This document shows positions 7,905 to 16,536 of a stretch of 64,000 bases of DNA, one piece after another. The notes under the pieces were generated by a model. That model was not told where the DNA came from. It worked only from the letters and a program-made list of their open reading frames with translations, and ran no database searches. Both the position numbers and the translations under genes were made by a program. Source of the stretch: Streptomyces sp. SCSIO 30461 (GTDB taxonomy: Bacteria > Actinomycetota > Actinomycetes > Streptomycetales > Streptomycetaceae); contig NZ_CP146101.1 in assembly GCF_037023745.1 (NCBI RefSeq), positions 3,092,001-3,156,000 on the forward strand, written 5' to 3'. Positions within the stretch are counted from its first letter, which is position 1, and every line of letters begins with the position of its first letter.

Positions 7905-9704
7905 TCAGCGCCGGGCATATTCGCGGAAGCCGCGACCCGTCTTGCGGCCCAGGCAGCCCGCGGCCACCAGGTGCTCCAGCAGCGGAGCGGGCGCCAGACC
8001 CGGGTCGCGGAACTCGCGGTGCAGCACCTTCTCGATGGCGAGCGAGACATCGAGACCGACCACATCGAGCAGCTCGAAGGGGCCCATCGGGTAGCCGCCG
8101 CCGAGCTTCATCGCGGTGTCGATGTCGTCCAGGGTCGCGTAGTGCTCCTGCACCATCTTGATCGCGTTGTTGAGGTACGGGAACAGCAGTGCGTTGACGA
8201 TGAACCCCGCACGGTCACCGCAGTCCACCGGGTGCTTCCTGATCCTCGCGGTGACCTCGCGCACGGTGGCGTGCACGTCGTCCGCGGTCAGCACTGTGCG
8301 GACGATCTCGACCAGCTTCATCGCCGGAGCCGGGTTGAAGAAGTGCATGCCCACGACATCCTGCGGACGCGAGGTCGCGCGCGCACAGGACACGACCGGC
8401 AGCGATGAGGTGGTGGTGGCCAGCACCGCGCCCGGCTTGCAGATCTTGTCGAGGGTGGCGAACAACTGCTGCTTGATCTCCAGGTCCTCGGCGACCGCCT
8501 CCAGGGCCAGATCGACCTCGGCGAAGGCGTCCAGCGAACCCGCCGGGGTGATCCGGGCCAGCGTCTCGTCCCGCACCTCGGCCGTCATCCGGCCCTTGTC
8601 GACGGAGCGCGAAAGCGACTTGGCGATACGCGCCTTGGCGGTCTCGGCCTTCTCCAGGCTGCGGGCGGCCAGCACCACGTCGTAGCCCGCCTTGGCGAAC
8701 ACCTCGGCGATACCGCTGGCCATGGTGCCGGAGCCGGCCACGCCGACCGAGCCCACCGGGCGCCCCGCGCCGGTCTCCGCCGCCTCCGGCGGTGTGAGTG
8801 CGTCCCGCACCACCGTGGCGCTGTCCGGCGCCTCGTAGGTGTAGAAGCCGCGGCCCGACTTGCGGCCGGTCAGGCCCGCCTCGCTGAGCTGCTTGAGGAT
8901 GGGCGCCGGGGCGTGCAGCCGGTCGTGGGACTCGGCGTACATCGCGTCCAGGACGGTACGGGCCGTGTCGATGCCGATCAGGTCGAGCAGCGCCAACGGG
9001 CCCATCGGAAGGCCGCAGCCGAGCTTCATGGCGGCGTCGATGTCCTCGCGGGAGGCGTAGTTCGCCTCGTACATGGCGGCGGCCTGGTTGAGGTAGCCGA
9101 AGAGCAGTCCGTCGGCGACGAAGCCGGGCCGGTCGCCGACGGCGACAGGCTCCTTGCCCAGGTCGCGAGCGAGCGCGGTGACCGTATCGACGGCCTTCGG
9201 GGCGGTCAGCACCGATGAGACCACCTCGACCAGCTTCATCGCCGGGGCCGGGTTGAAGAAGTGCAGGCCGAGCACCCGCTCGGGGCGGGCCGAGTCGGCG
9301 GCGAGCCGGGTGACGGACAGGGCGTTGGTGCCGGTGGCGAGGATGGTCTCCGGACGGACGATGCCGTCCAGCTCGCGGAACACCTGCTGCTTGGTCTCGT
9401 AGTCCTCGTTGACGACCTCGATCACGAGATCCGCTTCGGCAGCCGCCTGGAGGTCCGAGAAGGTACGGAAGCGCGCGAGGACGTCGCGGCGCTCCTCCTC
9501 GGTGAGCCGCCCGCGTTCCACCGCTCGGGCCGTGGAGGCTTCGAGTGCGGCGACCGCGTGGCGGGCGGCTGCGTCGCTGATGTCGATGCCGATGACCTCG
9601 CGGCCCGAGCGGGCCAGCACCTCGGCGATGCCGGTGCCCATGGTGCCGAGACCGACGACGGCGATGGTCGAAAGGTATGCGGGAGAAGAGAGAGGGGTGT
9701 CCAT
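7905..9704 (-). CDS. 3-hydroxyacyl-CoA dehydrogenase with two tandem catalytic units (3-hydroxybutyryl-CoA dehydrogenase type)
   Basis: The 599-residue protein is an internal duplication. Unit 1 (about residues 10-300) begins IAVVGLGTMGTGIAEVLA and unit 2 (about 315-599) begins VGVAGSGTMASGIAEVF. Each has its own NAD fold, FFNPAPAMKLVE motif with the catalytic histidine just before it (LHFFNP, MHFFNP), and C-terminal dimer domain (GLPMGPLALLDLIG, GYPMGPFELLDVVG). It interconverts 3-hydroxybutyryl-CoA and acetoacetyl-CoA, feeding crotonyl-CoA to Ccr. ATG 9704 is preferred with GGAG 8 bases upstream; a GTG directly before it (9707) is an alternative. Both units keep their motifs, so both may be active. 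Confidence 0.93.
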   Translation of the reverse strand: MDTPLSSPAYLSTIAVVGLGTMGTGIAEVLARSGREVIGIDISDAAARHAVAALEASTARAVERGRLTEEERRDVLARFRTFSDLQAAAEADLVIEVVNEDYETKQQVFRELDGIVRPETILATGTNALSVTRLAADSARPERVLGLHFFNPAPAMKLVEVVSSVLTAPKAVDTVTALARDLGKEPVAVGDRPGFVADGLLFGYLNQAAAMYEANYASREDIDAAMKLGCGLPMGPLALLDLIGIDTARTVLDAMYAESHDRLHAPAPILKQLSEAGLTGRKSGRGFYTYEAPDSATVVRDALTPPEAAETGAGRPVGSVGVAGSGTMASGIAEVFAKAGYDVVLAARSLEKAETAKARIAKSLSRSVDKGRMTAEVRDETLARITPAGSLDAFAEVDLALEAVAEDLEIKQQLFATLDKICKPGAVLATTTSSLPVVSCARATSRPQDVVGMHFFNPAPAMKLVEIVRTVLTADDVHATVREVTARIRKHPVDCGDRAGFIVNALLFPYLNNAIKMVQEHYATLDDIDTAMKLGGGYPMGPFELLDVVGLDVSLAIEKVLHREFRDPGLAPAPLLEHLVAAGCLGRKTGRGFREYARR

Positions 9705-10100
9705 CACGGGACTCCAGAAATGAGTGACGACTGAGGGAGAGCGCGTGTGTGCGGGAATTGCGAGAGGCGTGCCCGAACGCGCGGCGATGCGTGTCGTGGT
9801 GCCACCGCGACGGGCGCGGTGGAAGGAGACGGACCCTGTCCCGGGGTCACGCCGTACTGCCGAACCGACAACTCCCCACGCCGTCCGGCGCGGGATACCT
9901 CACGGTGGCTGCGTCACCAGGCCACCGGGAGTGGAACGGGGGGTACCCGCTCAGCTGAGCTTAACTGGCGGGTAACGAGCGCGCCAGTCCCCGAATGGGG
10001 CAAGCGATGTGATCTGCGCCGCCGCGGGCGAGCGGAGGGTACGCCCCGACCGTACGCGTTCCCGCTCGGCGATCTTCCCCGCGGGCCTACGCTGCTGCGC
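9705..10100. promoter_or_regulatory. Divergent intergenic region with nested dyads
   Basis: This 396-bp stretch separates the dehydrogenase (minus) from the HEAT-like gene (plus). At 9941-9974 there are nested symmetries: GGGTACCC (9941-9948), a perfect 12-bp palindrome GCTCAGCTGAGC (9949-9960), and flanking TACCCGC (9944-9950) matched by GCGGGTA (9968-9974). No coding sequence is supported; the cluster looks like a regulator site or a hairpin. Confidence 0.45.
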
Positions 10101-10697
10101 ATGGACGCCGCTGACGACGCCGACCTCGCAGACCTGGCGCTGCGCACCCGGGCAGAACTGTCCGGACCGGCGGACGAGGAACTGCATCTGCTGCTGACCG
10201 CCGCCGACGCCACCGACGACCCCGACGCGCTGGCCGTCGTGCTGACCGAGCCGCGACACCCGTTATGGGCCCGCGAGATCGCGGCCTACCGCCTCGGCTG
10301 CGCAGGCGACCGACGGGCCTTCGAGTCACTCGTCCTGCTGCTCAACCACCGGGACCCGGAGCGCTGCGTGTGCTCGGCCCACGCCCTGAAACGGCTGGGT
10401 GACCCGCGTACCGCCTCGGCCGCCGCCGCGCTCGCCACCAACGAACTGCGCGTCGCCTACGCCCTCGTACCCGTACGCCTGCTCGCCGCGCTGCGGGCAC
10501 CCGAGTCCGTTCCGGCGCTGATCACCGTGCTGAGCCGGAGGCTGACCCCCCGCGACCCGCACTGGCGGGTGGCGCTCGCCTGCATCGAGGGCCTGGGCGC
10601 GCTCGCGGACGAGCGCGCCAGGCCGGTGCTTGAAGCCGCCCGCGCCCACCCGCGGCTGTCCGCTGCCGCAGCGGCGGCACTCGGGCGGCTTCCCTGA
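10101..10697 (+). CDS. HEAT-repeat-like adaptor protein
   Basis: A 198-residue, alanine- and leucine-rich helical protein without signal peptide. Helical pairs repeat, for example LWAREIAAYRLGCAGDRRAFESL, DPERCVCSAHALKRLGDPRT and WRVALACIEGLGALADERARP, which is the look of HEAT/PBS-lyase repeats used for protein binding. The ATG at 10101 (MDAADDADLADL) is chosen because upstream in-frame sequence is compositionally non-coding. The gene converges with the RidA gene 11 bp downstream. A homologous small protein follows the ethylmalonyl-CoA cluster in other streptomycetes as far as I recall, but no function can be assigned. Confidence 0.75.
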   Translation: MDAADDADLADLALRTRAELSGPADEELHLLLTAADATDDPDALAVVLTEPRHPLWAREIAAYRLGCAGDRRAFESLVLLLNHRDPERCVCSAHALKRLGDPRTASAAAALATNELRVAYALVPVRLLAALRAPESVPALITVLSRRLTPRDPHWRVALACIEGLGALADERARPVLEAARAHPRLSAAAAAALGRLP

Positions 10698-10708
10698 ACC
10701 GTACGCGG

Positions 10709-11119
10709 CTACCGAGCGGAGTCCGGGACGATCGCGAAAGCCTCGATCTCCATCAGCAACCGGGGATCGACCAGCGAGGCGACCTGCACGGCTGAGCTCG
10801 CCGGGAGCCGATCGGGATCGAGATGCAGGTCCCGGGCTTCGCGTACCGCGGGTAGGTACGCCGTGTCGGTCAGGAAGTACGTCAGCTTGACCACGTGCTC
10901 GAATCCGGCGCCGACCGAGGCGAGACAGCGGCGCAGATTCCCGAACACCTGCCGGGCCTGGGCGGCCGGGTCCCCCTCACCGACCAGTTCCCCCTTCTCG
11001 TCCAGGGCGATCTGGCCGGACACGGCCACGAAGCGGCCCGTCCCGGCGACCACGTGCGTATAGGCGGTGGCGGGGAACACCCCTTCAGGGGCGGGTACAT
11101 GAGTCAGTCGGCTCTCCAT
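10709..11119 (-). CDS. RidA/YjgF-family protein
   Basis: A 136-residue RidA-like protein of the family that deaminates reactive enamines and imines. Visible features are FVAVSGQIALDEKGELV, the conserved QARQVFGNLRRCLASVGAGF region, VKLTYFLTD, and PASSAVQVASLVDPRLLMEIEA near the C-terminus. The usual RidA arginine in the R-x-A/S-V position is replaced here by the PASSAVQV context, as in several RidA subgroups that lack deaminase activity. The ATG at 11119 (MESRLTHVPAPEG) matches the family start. It converges on the HEAT-like gene and is otherwise solitary. Confidence 0.85.
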   Translation of the reverse strand: MESRLTHVPAPEGVFPATAYTHVVAGTGRFVAVSGQIALDEKGELVGEGDPAAQARQVFGNLRRCLASVGAGFEHVVKLTYFLTDTAYLPAVREARDLHLDPDRLPASSAVQVASLVDPRLLMEIEAFAIVPDSAR

Positions 11120-11155
11120 CACCCCATCCTGGCGCACGCCCCGACGAGCCACGCG

Positions 11156-11482
11156 TCAAGTACCCGGCCCCGGGATTCCCGGACCGAGCAGACCGTGCAA
11201 CGCACGGCTCGCCACATCCGTCCCGGAGGGATCCGCCGCGGCGGCCCCCTCCGCCGTTGTGTGCCTGTGGATTCGGATGTCATGGCAGCGGCTGACCCCG
11301 GCCGCGTAGGCGCCCCAGGCCCCGGCGGCTCGCTGCCATTCCGGCGGCGATGTCGATGGCGCGGGCGAGAGCGAGGGGGGACGGTGGGGCGCCGACCAGC
11401 GGAGGGCACCGGCGACCGTATCGCGGTCGGCGCCGGGGGCGGTCGCGGTGATCAGTTCGTGGACGGCCGCGGCAGGGATCAC
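11156..11482 (-). CDS. Possible small hypothetical protein (doubtful)
   Basis: From a GTG at 11482 a 108-residue frame runs to a TGA at 11156. The first 35 codons have strongly G/C-ending third positions (IPAAAVHELITATAPGADRD), but the rest does not, and another minus frame then looks more protein-like (LALARAIDIAAGMAA). This suggests either a frameshifted small gene or chance. The 11120-11611 interval holds nothing else that can be supported. Confidence 0.25.
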   Translation of the reverse strand: MIPAAAVHELITATAPGADRDTVAGALRWSAPHRPPSLSPAPSTSPPEWQRAAGAWGAYAAGVSRCHDIRIHRHTTAEGAAAADPSGTDVASRALHGLLGPGIPGPGT

Positions 11483-11611
11483 GGTCGTCGGTGGCGGGTC
11501 GCATCGAGCAGCACGGCAGGCCCTTGATCGCTTCGGCCTCGGATTTGGAGGGCCGTACGGGAGGTGATTGGCTTGGCCCACCTGACGGAACCGAGTGCTG
11601 GAGGAAGAGGC

Positions 11612-12055
11612 ATGGCGCAGGTAGAGGCCACGACGGAGCGGATCATCGCGGCGGACGCGGAGGCCGTGTTCGGCGCGCTGGCCGACTACAAGGACACCCG
11701 CGCGAAGCTCCTGCCCGGGCATTTCAGCGAGTACCAGGTGCGCGAGGGCGGTGACGGGGCGGGCACCCTCGTGCACTGGAAGCTCCAGGCCACCAGCAAG
11801 CGTGTCCGTGACTGCCTGCTGGAGGTGACCGAGCCGAGCGAGGGGCAGCTGGTCGAGAAGGACCGAAATTCCTCCATGGTCACCACCTGGACGGTCACCC
11901 CGGCCGGTGAGGGTCGGGCCAAGGCAGTCGTGACGACCGTCTGGAACGGTGCGGGCGGCATCGGCGGATTCTTCGAGCGGACGTTCGCGCCGAAGGGGCT
12001 TGCCCGGATCTACGACGAGCTCCTCGCCAACCTCGCCACCGAGCTCGAGAAGTAG
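11612..12055 (+). CDS. SRPBCC-family (START-like) protein
   Basis: A 147-residue protein of the polyketide cyclase/dehydrase (SRPBCC) superfamily, which forms a hydrophobic ligand pocket. It starts ATTERIIAADAEAVFGALADY, contains GTLVHWKLQATSKRVRDCLLEV and VTTWTVTPAGEGRAKAVVTTV, and ends FFERTFAPKGLARIYDELLANLA, a typical amphipathic final helix. GGAGG lies 9 bases before the ATG at 11612. It is a single gene, and the ligand is unknown. Streptomycetes carry several such small proteins, often induced under stress. Confidence 0.85.
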   Translation: MAQVEATTERIIAADAEAVFGALADYKDTRAKLLPGHFSEYQVREGGDGAGTLVHWKLQATSKRVRDCLLEVTEPSEGQLVEKDRNSSMVTTWTVTPAGEGRAKAVVTTVWNGAGGIGGFFERTFAPKGLARIYDELLANLATELEK

Positions 12056-12347
12056 CCACGAAGTAGCGGAACCGTCCGAAGCGGCCGCAAGTAGCAGGCG
12101 CCACAATGAAGTTACCGGTCCGTCTGCCGTGCTTGAGCGTCACCGCTTCGGGTGGTTCTCCCCGCCGCCCTCCCTGGCGTCCGGCGCACCGGCTGCCAGG
12201 GAAAGCGCCTGATGAGCGCCGTCCGTGCGCCCTTGCGCGCCGGTCCCGGCCGCCCTTGACGCCCCACTACCCCGGCTTTCCCGGCTTGCCCCGACTTCGC
12301 GCGCGATGCGAAGAATGGCGCCGCGCAGCGCGACGAGGGGAGCAGTA

Positions 12348-14858
12348 GTGGGTGGGATCACGCTGGTGACGGGCGGCCGGAGCGGAGAGGCGGCGGGCGA
12401 AGTCCTGAACCACCCGATCTCCGGTCCGCAGCCGCTGCCGGAACGTGCCCATGGCGCACCGGGGGATCCGGCCGGCGGCGATCCGCGGGACACGGCCACC
12501 GCGGGCCTCAGCCCCCGCCGGATCCGGCTGGTGTTCTTCGGTCTGATGCTCGCGCTGCTGCTCGCCGCGCTTGAGCAGATGATCGTCGCCACAGCCCTGC
12601 CGAAGATCGTAGGGGAACTCCAGGGCCTCGACCGGATGTCCTGGTCGATCACCGCGTATCTGCTCACCGCCACCGTCGGGCTGCCGGTCTACGGCAAGCT
12701 CGGCGACCTCTACGGCCGCAAGGGCGTGTTCCAGTTCGCCATCCTGGTCTTCGTCATCGGCTCGGCGCTCGCCGGCTGGTCGCGCACCATGGATCAGCTC
12801 ATCGCCTTCCGCGCGGTCCAGGGAATCGGGGCCGGCGGCCTGATGATCGGCGTGCAGGCGATCATCGCCGACATCGTCCCGGCCAGGGACCGCGGGCGCT
12901 ACATGGGGCTGATCGGCGCCGCCTTCGGTATCGCCTCCGTGGCCGGCCCGTTGCTCGGCGGCTTCTTCACCGACCACGTCTCATGGCGCTGGTGCTTCTA
13001 CATCAACGTGCCCTTCGGGCTGGTCACACTCGCTGTTGTCGCCATGGTGCTGAAGCTGCCGAAACCGGCGGCTCGGGCCCGCTTCGACGTGCTCGGCACG
13101 CTCATGCTCACCTGCGCCTCCACCTGTCTCGTACTGCTGACCAGTTGGGGTGGGACCGAGTACGCCTGGGGCTCACGGGTCATCGCGGGCCTCGCCGCCG
13201 GTGCGGTCGCGAGCGCCCTGCTCTTCCTTGTCGCCGAACGTTTCGCACCCGAACCGCTCATCCCGCTGCGGCTGTTCCGCGATCCCGTGTTCGCCGTCAC
13301 CAGCTTGGCCGGGGCGGTCGTCGGCGTGGCGCTGTTCGGCGCCGCCAGCTATCTGCCCACATTCCTCCAGATGGTGGACGGCGCGAGCGCCACCGAGTCC
13401 GGGCTGCTGATGCTCCCGATGATGGGCGGCATCGTCGTGGCGTCCGTGGTGTCCGGACAGCTCATCAGCCGTACCGGGCGCTACAAGGTCTTCCCCGTGC
13501 TTGGCAGCGCGGTCTCGGCCGTCGGGATGTGGCTGCTGTCGCGACTGGACGTGGATACTCCCCGACTCGAACACTCCGTGTGGCAGGCCGTGCTCGGCAT
13601 CGGGATCGGTCTGGTCCTGCCGGTGCTGATCGTGGCCGTGCAGAATGCCGTGCCGCCGGCCGATCTCGGCACCGCGACCAGCGCCAGCAACTACTTCCGA
13701 CAGATCGGCGGAAGTGTGGGCGCCGCCGTCTTCGGCACCCTGTTCGCCGATCGGCTCGCCGACGCGCTGGCCGAGCGGTTCCCGGCCGGGACGGCGGCGG
13801 GAACCGGGGCTGCGGGCGGCGCCGGACTGCCCGACCCGGATTCGATCACACCGCAGCTCGTCCACGCGATGCCCGCCGCCGTGCGCGAGGGCTACGTCCA
13901 GGCCTACGCGGACGCGATGCCGCGGATCTTCCTCTATCTCGTGCCGGTGCTCGTCCTCGGCCTCGTCCTCGCCTTCTTCCTCAAGGAGCAACCGCTGGTG
14001 TCCCACAACGCCCCTACCGCCACCGAGCCGATGTCCGTACCGCACGCCCGCGGTACACACCGTCCCGCCGGGTCCGGCCCGGCCGCGCCGGCCTGCTCCG
14101 CGGGAGTCCCGGTGTGCGGCACCGTCCAGCACCACGACGGCAGCACAGTCCCACGTGCCGCACTCACCCTCATCGATGTGCACGGCAGGCAGATCGGGCG
14201 TGGTGGCAGCGGCGAGGACGGACGGTACGCGCTGAGCGTGCCCGGATCCGGCTCGTATGTGCTCATCGCCGCCGCCGGAGGCCACCAGCCCCAGGCCATG
14301 GCGGTCACGGTCGGCGAACGGCCGGTCGAACTCGATGTCGTCCTCGGAGGTGCGGGCCGGCTTGCGGGCACGGTCGTCACCGCCGACGGCACCCCGGTGC
14401 GCGATGCCGCCGTGACCCTCACCGATGTACGCGGTGAAGTGGTCGCCGGCACCCGCAGCGGACGGGAAGGCGGATATGTCATCGCCGAGTTGGTGGCGGG
14501 CGAGTACACCCTCGCGGCCAGCGCTCCGGCCTTCCGTCCCGCCGCGCTCCCTGTCAGCGTCCAGGCATCCCGTGAGACCCGCCAGGACATCGAACTCGCC
14601 GGAGGCGCCGTGCTGCGGGGTACGGTGCGGGCCGGCGACGGCAGGTCCGTCGAGGACGCGCGGGTGACCCTGCTGGATGCCGCCGCCAATGTCGTCGACA
14701 CCCTCACCACCGGCCCCGACGGAACCTTCCGTTTCGTGGACCTGTCATCGGGCGAGTACACGGTGATCGCGGCCGGCTATCCGCCGGTGGCGACGGTGCT
14801 CCAGGTCGCGGGCGGCGGGCGCACCGAGCGCGATCTGCAACTGGGCCACGAGGACTGA
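12348..14858 (+). CDS. MFS drug exporter (DHA2 type) with C-terminal triple carboxypeptidase-regulatory-like repeats
   Basis: An 836-residue protein. Residues about 55-570 are a 14-segment DHA2 transporter with the motif [13 protein letters not shown] between the first helices, [17 protein letters not shown], and antiporter motif C-like [12 protein letters not shown]. Residues about 588-836 form three beta-rich repeats ([54 protein letters not shown]), each followed by a G-Y/F-x2-GEY-type end. These resemble the CarboxypepD_reg/transthyretin-like fold. The GTG at 12348 has GAGGGGAG upstream; a longer in-frame ORF from 12225 has poor codon use. With 14 helices both ends should be cytoplasmic, so the repeats probably bind something inside the cell. 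Substrate unknown. Confidence 0.88.
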   Translation: MGGITLVTGGRSGEAAGEVLNHPISGPQPLPERAHGAPGDPAGGDPRDTATAGLSPRRIRLVFFGLMLALLLAALEQMIVATALPKIVGELQGLDRMSWSITAYLLTATVGLPVYGKLGDLYGRKGVFQFAILVFVIGSALAGWSRTMDQLIAFRAVQGIGAGGLMIGVQAIIADIVPARDRGRYMGLIGAAFGIASVAGPLLGGFFTDHVSWRWCFYINVPFGLVTLAVVAMVLKLPKPAARARFDVLGTLMLTCASTCLVLLTSWGGTEYAWGSRVIAGLAAGAVASALLFLVAERFAPEPLIPLRLFRDPVFAVTSLAGAVVGVALFGAASYLPTFLQMVDGASATESGLLMLPMMGGIVVASVVSGQLISRTGRYKVFPVLGSAVSAVGMWLLSRLDVDTPRLEHSVWQAVLGIGIGLVLPVLIVAVQNAVPPADLGTATSASNYFRQIGGSVGAAVFGTLFADRLADALAERFPAGTAAGTGAAGGAGLPDPDSITPQLVHAMPAAVREGYVQAYADAMPRIFLYLVPVLVLGLVLAFFLKEQPLVSHNAPTATEPMSVPHARGTHRPAGSGPAAPACSAGVPVCGTVQHHDGSTVPRAALTLIDVHGRQIGRGGSGEDGRYALSVPGSGSYVLIAAAGGHQPQAMAVTVGERPVELDVVLGGAGRLAGTVVTADGTPVRDAAVTLTDVRGEVVAGTRSGREGGYVIAELVAGEYTLAASAPAFRPAALPVSVQASRETRQDIELAGGAVLRGTVRAGDGRSVEDARVTLLDAAANVVDTLTTGPDGTFRFVDLSSGEYTVIAAGYPPVATVLQVAGGGRTERDLQLGHED

Positions 14859-14863
14859 CGGTT

Positions 14864-14900
14864 CCCGCTCGCCGGTCCGACGCCGGTCACGCCGAGCGGG
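14864..14900 (+). terminator. Hairpin after the MFS gene
   Basis: CCCGCTCG (14864-14871) pairs with CGAGCGGG (14893-14900), with further CCGG pairing inside the loop. It begins 5 bases after the MFS stop codon and overlaps the end of the decayed monooxygenase gene on the other strand. There is no U-run, as is common for GC-rich terminators. Confidence 0.45.
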
Positions 14901-15216
14901 CGGCCGCCGGGTCCGTACGGGGTGCCGGCCGGGGCAAGCCGTAGTGCTCGCGCAGGGTCCTGCCCGTGTATGCGGTGCGGAACAGCCCCGGCGCTGGAGT
15001 TCCGGCACCACATGGTCGACGAAGTCGTCCAGCCCGCCCGGCAGGTGGGGCGGCATGATGTTGAGCTGGGCCAGTCCGTACTCCGGCACCTGGAGCTCGG
15101 TCAGCTCCGCTTCGGGCGCGCGAGCCTCCGCCTCTGTCGAGCCGATCACGGGGCAGGTGCCCGGCAGGATCCTGAGATCCTCCCTGCTCCGGCCGTAGCG
15201 GGTGAGCCTGGACAGC
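14887..15216 (-). pseudogene. Remnant of an LLM-class (NtaA/SnaA-like) FMN-dependent monooxygenase
   Basis: The minus strand reads RYGRSREDLRILPGTCP, VIGSTEAEARAPEAELTEL and VPEYGLAQL, which is mid-protein sequence of the nitrilotriacetate/dibenzothiophene monooxygenase family. It then jumps to NIMPPHLPGGLDDFVDHVVPELQRRG, which belongs near the C-terminus, so about 80-90 residues are missing. A single G is also lost from a G-run at 14986-14990: after the shift the frame continues FRTAYTGRTLREHYGLPRP and ends at the TGA at 14887. The N-terminal half is absent. With an internal deletion, a frameshift and a missing start, this is a pseudogene. Confidence 0.85.
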
Positions 15217-15696
15217 CTCCGACCGGATGGAGCCGGATGGAGCCGGATGGAGCCGGACGGAGCGGAGAGCGGACCGGCACCGGCAGCGCCGGTCGCGCGG
15301 CTACCGGCGAATTCATGCCGACGCGATACCCCGGTCATGGCCGGAAACAGCGGGAGCACCTCACCGGAATCAGCCGCACCGTCGGTGTCCGTGCGAGGTG
15401 CGGCAGGGGGTCCGTGGGCGCCGTCCTCGCCCAGTCCTACGGTTCTGCGGGCGGCGGATCGGGCGCGGGGGGCGGACTCCGCATGGGGTGCGGCCCGATT
15501 ACGGGGGGTGCACTGGCCAAGGACTGTGACCCCTGGAGCGGATGGGGAGTGAACGCGAGTACGAACCACCCCTGCGGGATGGCTGAGGCTGCGACGCGCC
15601 GGGTAGGCAGTGGCGGTACGGGTGAACGGCCGGTGCCGGGCGACAATGCGCGGGAGAACGGCACGAACGATGGAGCGGCGGAGCCGTGGAGCGGAG
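15217..15696. other. Intergenic stretch with a short tandem repeat
   Basis: No gene is supported in these 480 bp. At 15221-15260 a 10-base unit (AGCCGGATGG) occurs four times with small changes, adjoining the decayed monooxygenase; slippage there may mark the deletion of its N-terminal half. The rest lacks good codon structure in all frames. Confidence 0.5.
15221..15260 (+). repeat. 10-bp tandem repeat, four copies
   Basis: Units at 15221, 15231, 15241 and 15251 read GACCGGATGG, AGCCGGATGG, AGCCGGATGG and AGCCGGACGG. It lies at the edge of the monooxygenase remnant, so it may be a product of replication slippage. Confidence 0.85.
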
Positions 15697-16536
15697 ATGC
15701 CAGTGAAGATCCTGATCAGCGCCGACATGGAGGGCGCCACGGGTGTCACCTGGCCCGGTGACGTACTGCCCGGCACCCCCCAGTGGGAGCGCTGCCGTCC
15801 GCTGTTCACCTCCGATGTGAACGCCGCCGTGCTCGGCTTCCTCGACGGCGGCGCCGACCAGGTGGTCATCAACGAGGCGCACTGGAGCATGCGCAATCTT
15901 CTGCTGGAACTGCTGGACGAACGGGCGGAGTTGCTGACCGGGCGACACAAGACGCTGTCGATGGTGGAAGGTGTGCAGCACGGCGACGTCGACGGTGTCG
16001 CCTTCGTCGGCTATCACACGGGAGCGGGCACCCAGGGCGTCTTGGCCCACACCTACCTCGCCAACTCGATCACAGGTGTCTGGCTGAACGGCGACCGCGC
16101 CGGTGAGGGACTGCTCAACGCCCGTGTCGCCGCCGAATACGGCGTGCCGGTCGTTCTCGTCACCGGCGACGACCTGACCTGCGAGGACGCGCTCGGGTAC
16201 GCACCCGAGGCGCAGGCGGTCGCCGTCAAGGACCATGTCTCGCGCTACGCCGCCGTATGCCGTACACCCTCCCGAACCGCCGCCGAGATCCGCGCCGCGG
16301 CCAAGGCGGCCACCGCGCTCGCCGTGCGCCACGAGCCTGTGCGGGGCGGGCCGTTCACCGTGGAAGTCGAGTTCGACGCCGAGCATCTCGCGGGTGCCGC
16401 GACGGTCGTGCCATCGGTGGCGCTGAGCGGTGAGCGCCGCATCACGTATACAAGCGTGACGATGTATGAAGCCATTCGCACGTTCAAGGCGGTCACGACG
16501 ATCGTCTCGGCCGCGGTGGAGGAGCAGTATGGCTGA
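15697..16536 (+). CDS. dppA: M55-family D-aminopeptidase (DppA-like)
   Basis: A 279-residue zinc peptidase that removes N-terminal D-amino acids from D-Ala-D-Ala-type peptides. The N-terminus ILISADMEGATGV carries the metal-binding Asp and Glu (residues 10 and 12). INEAHWSMRN and GYHTGAGTQGVLAHTY hold the expected histidines, and LVTGDDLTCEDA follows. The ATG at 15697 (MPVKILIS) agrees with the family start. The gene heads a plus-strand run: the next start overlaps its end by 8 bp. The neighbouring peptidases point to use or recycling of cell-wall-derived D-peptides. Confidence 0.92.
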   Translation: MPVKILISADMEGATGVTWPGDVLPGTPQWERCRPLFTSDVNAAVLGFLDGGADQVVINEAHWSMRNLLLELLDERAELLTGRHKTLSMVEGVQHGDVDGVAFVGYHTGAGTQGVLAHTYLANSITGVWLNGDRAGEGLLNARVAAEYGVPVVLVTGDDLTCEDALGYAPEAQAVAVKDHVSRYAAVCRTPSRTAAEIRAAAKAATALAVRHEPVRGGPFTVEVEFDAEHLAGAATVVPSVALSGERRITYTSVTMYEAIRTFKAVTTIVSAAVEEQYG

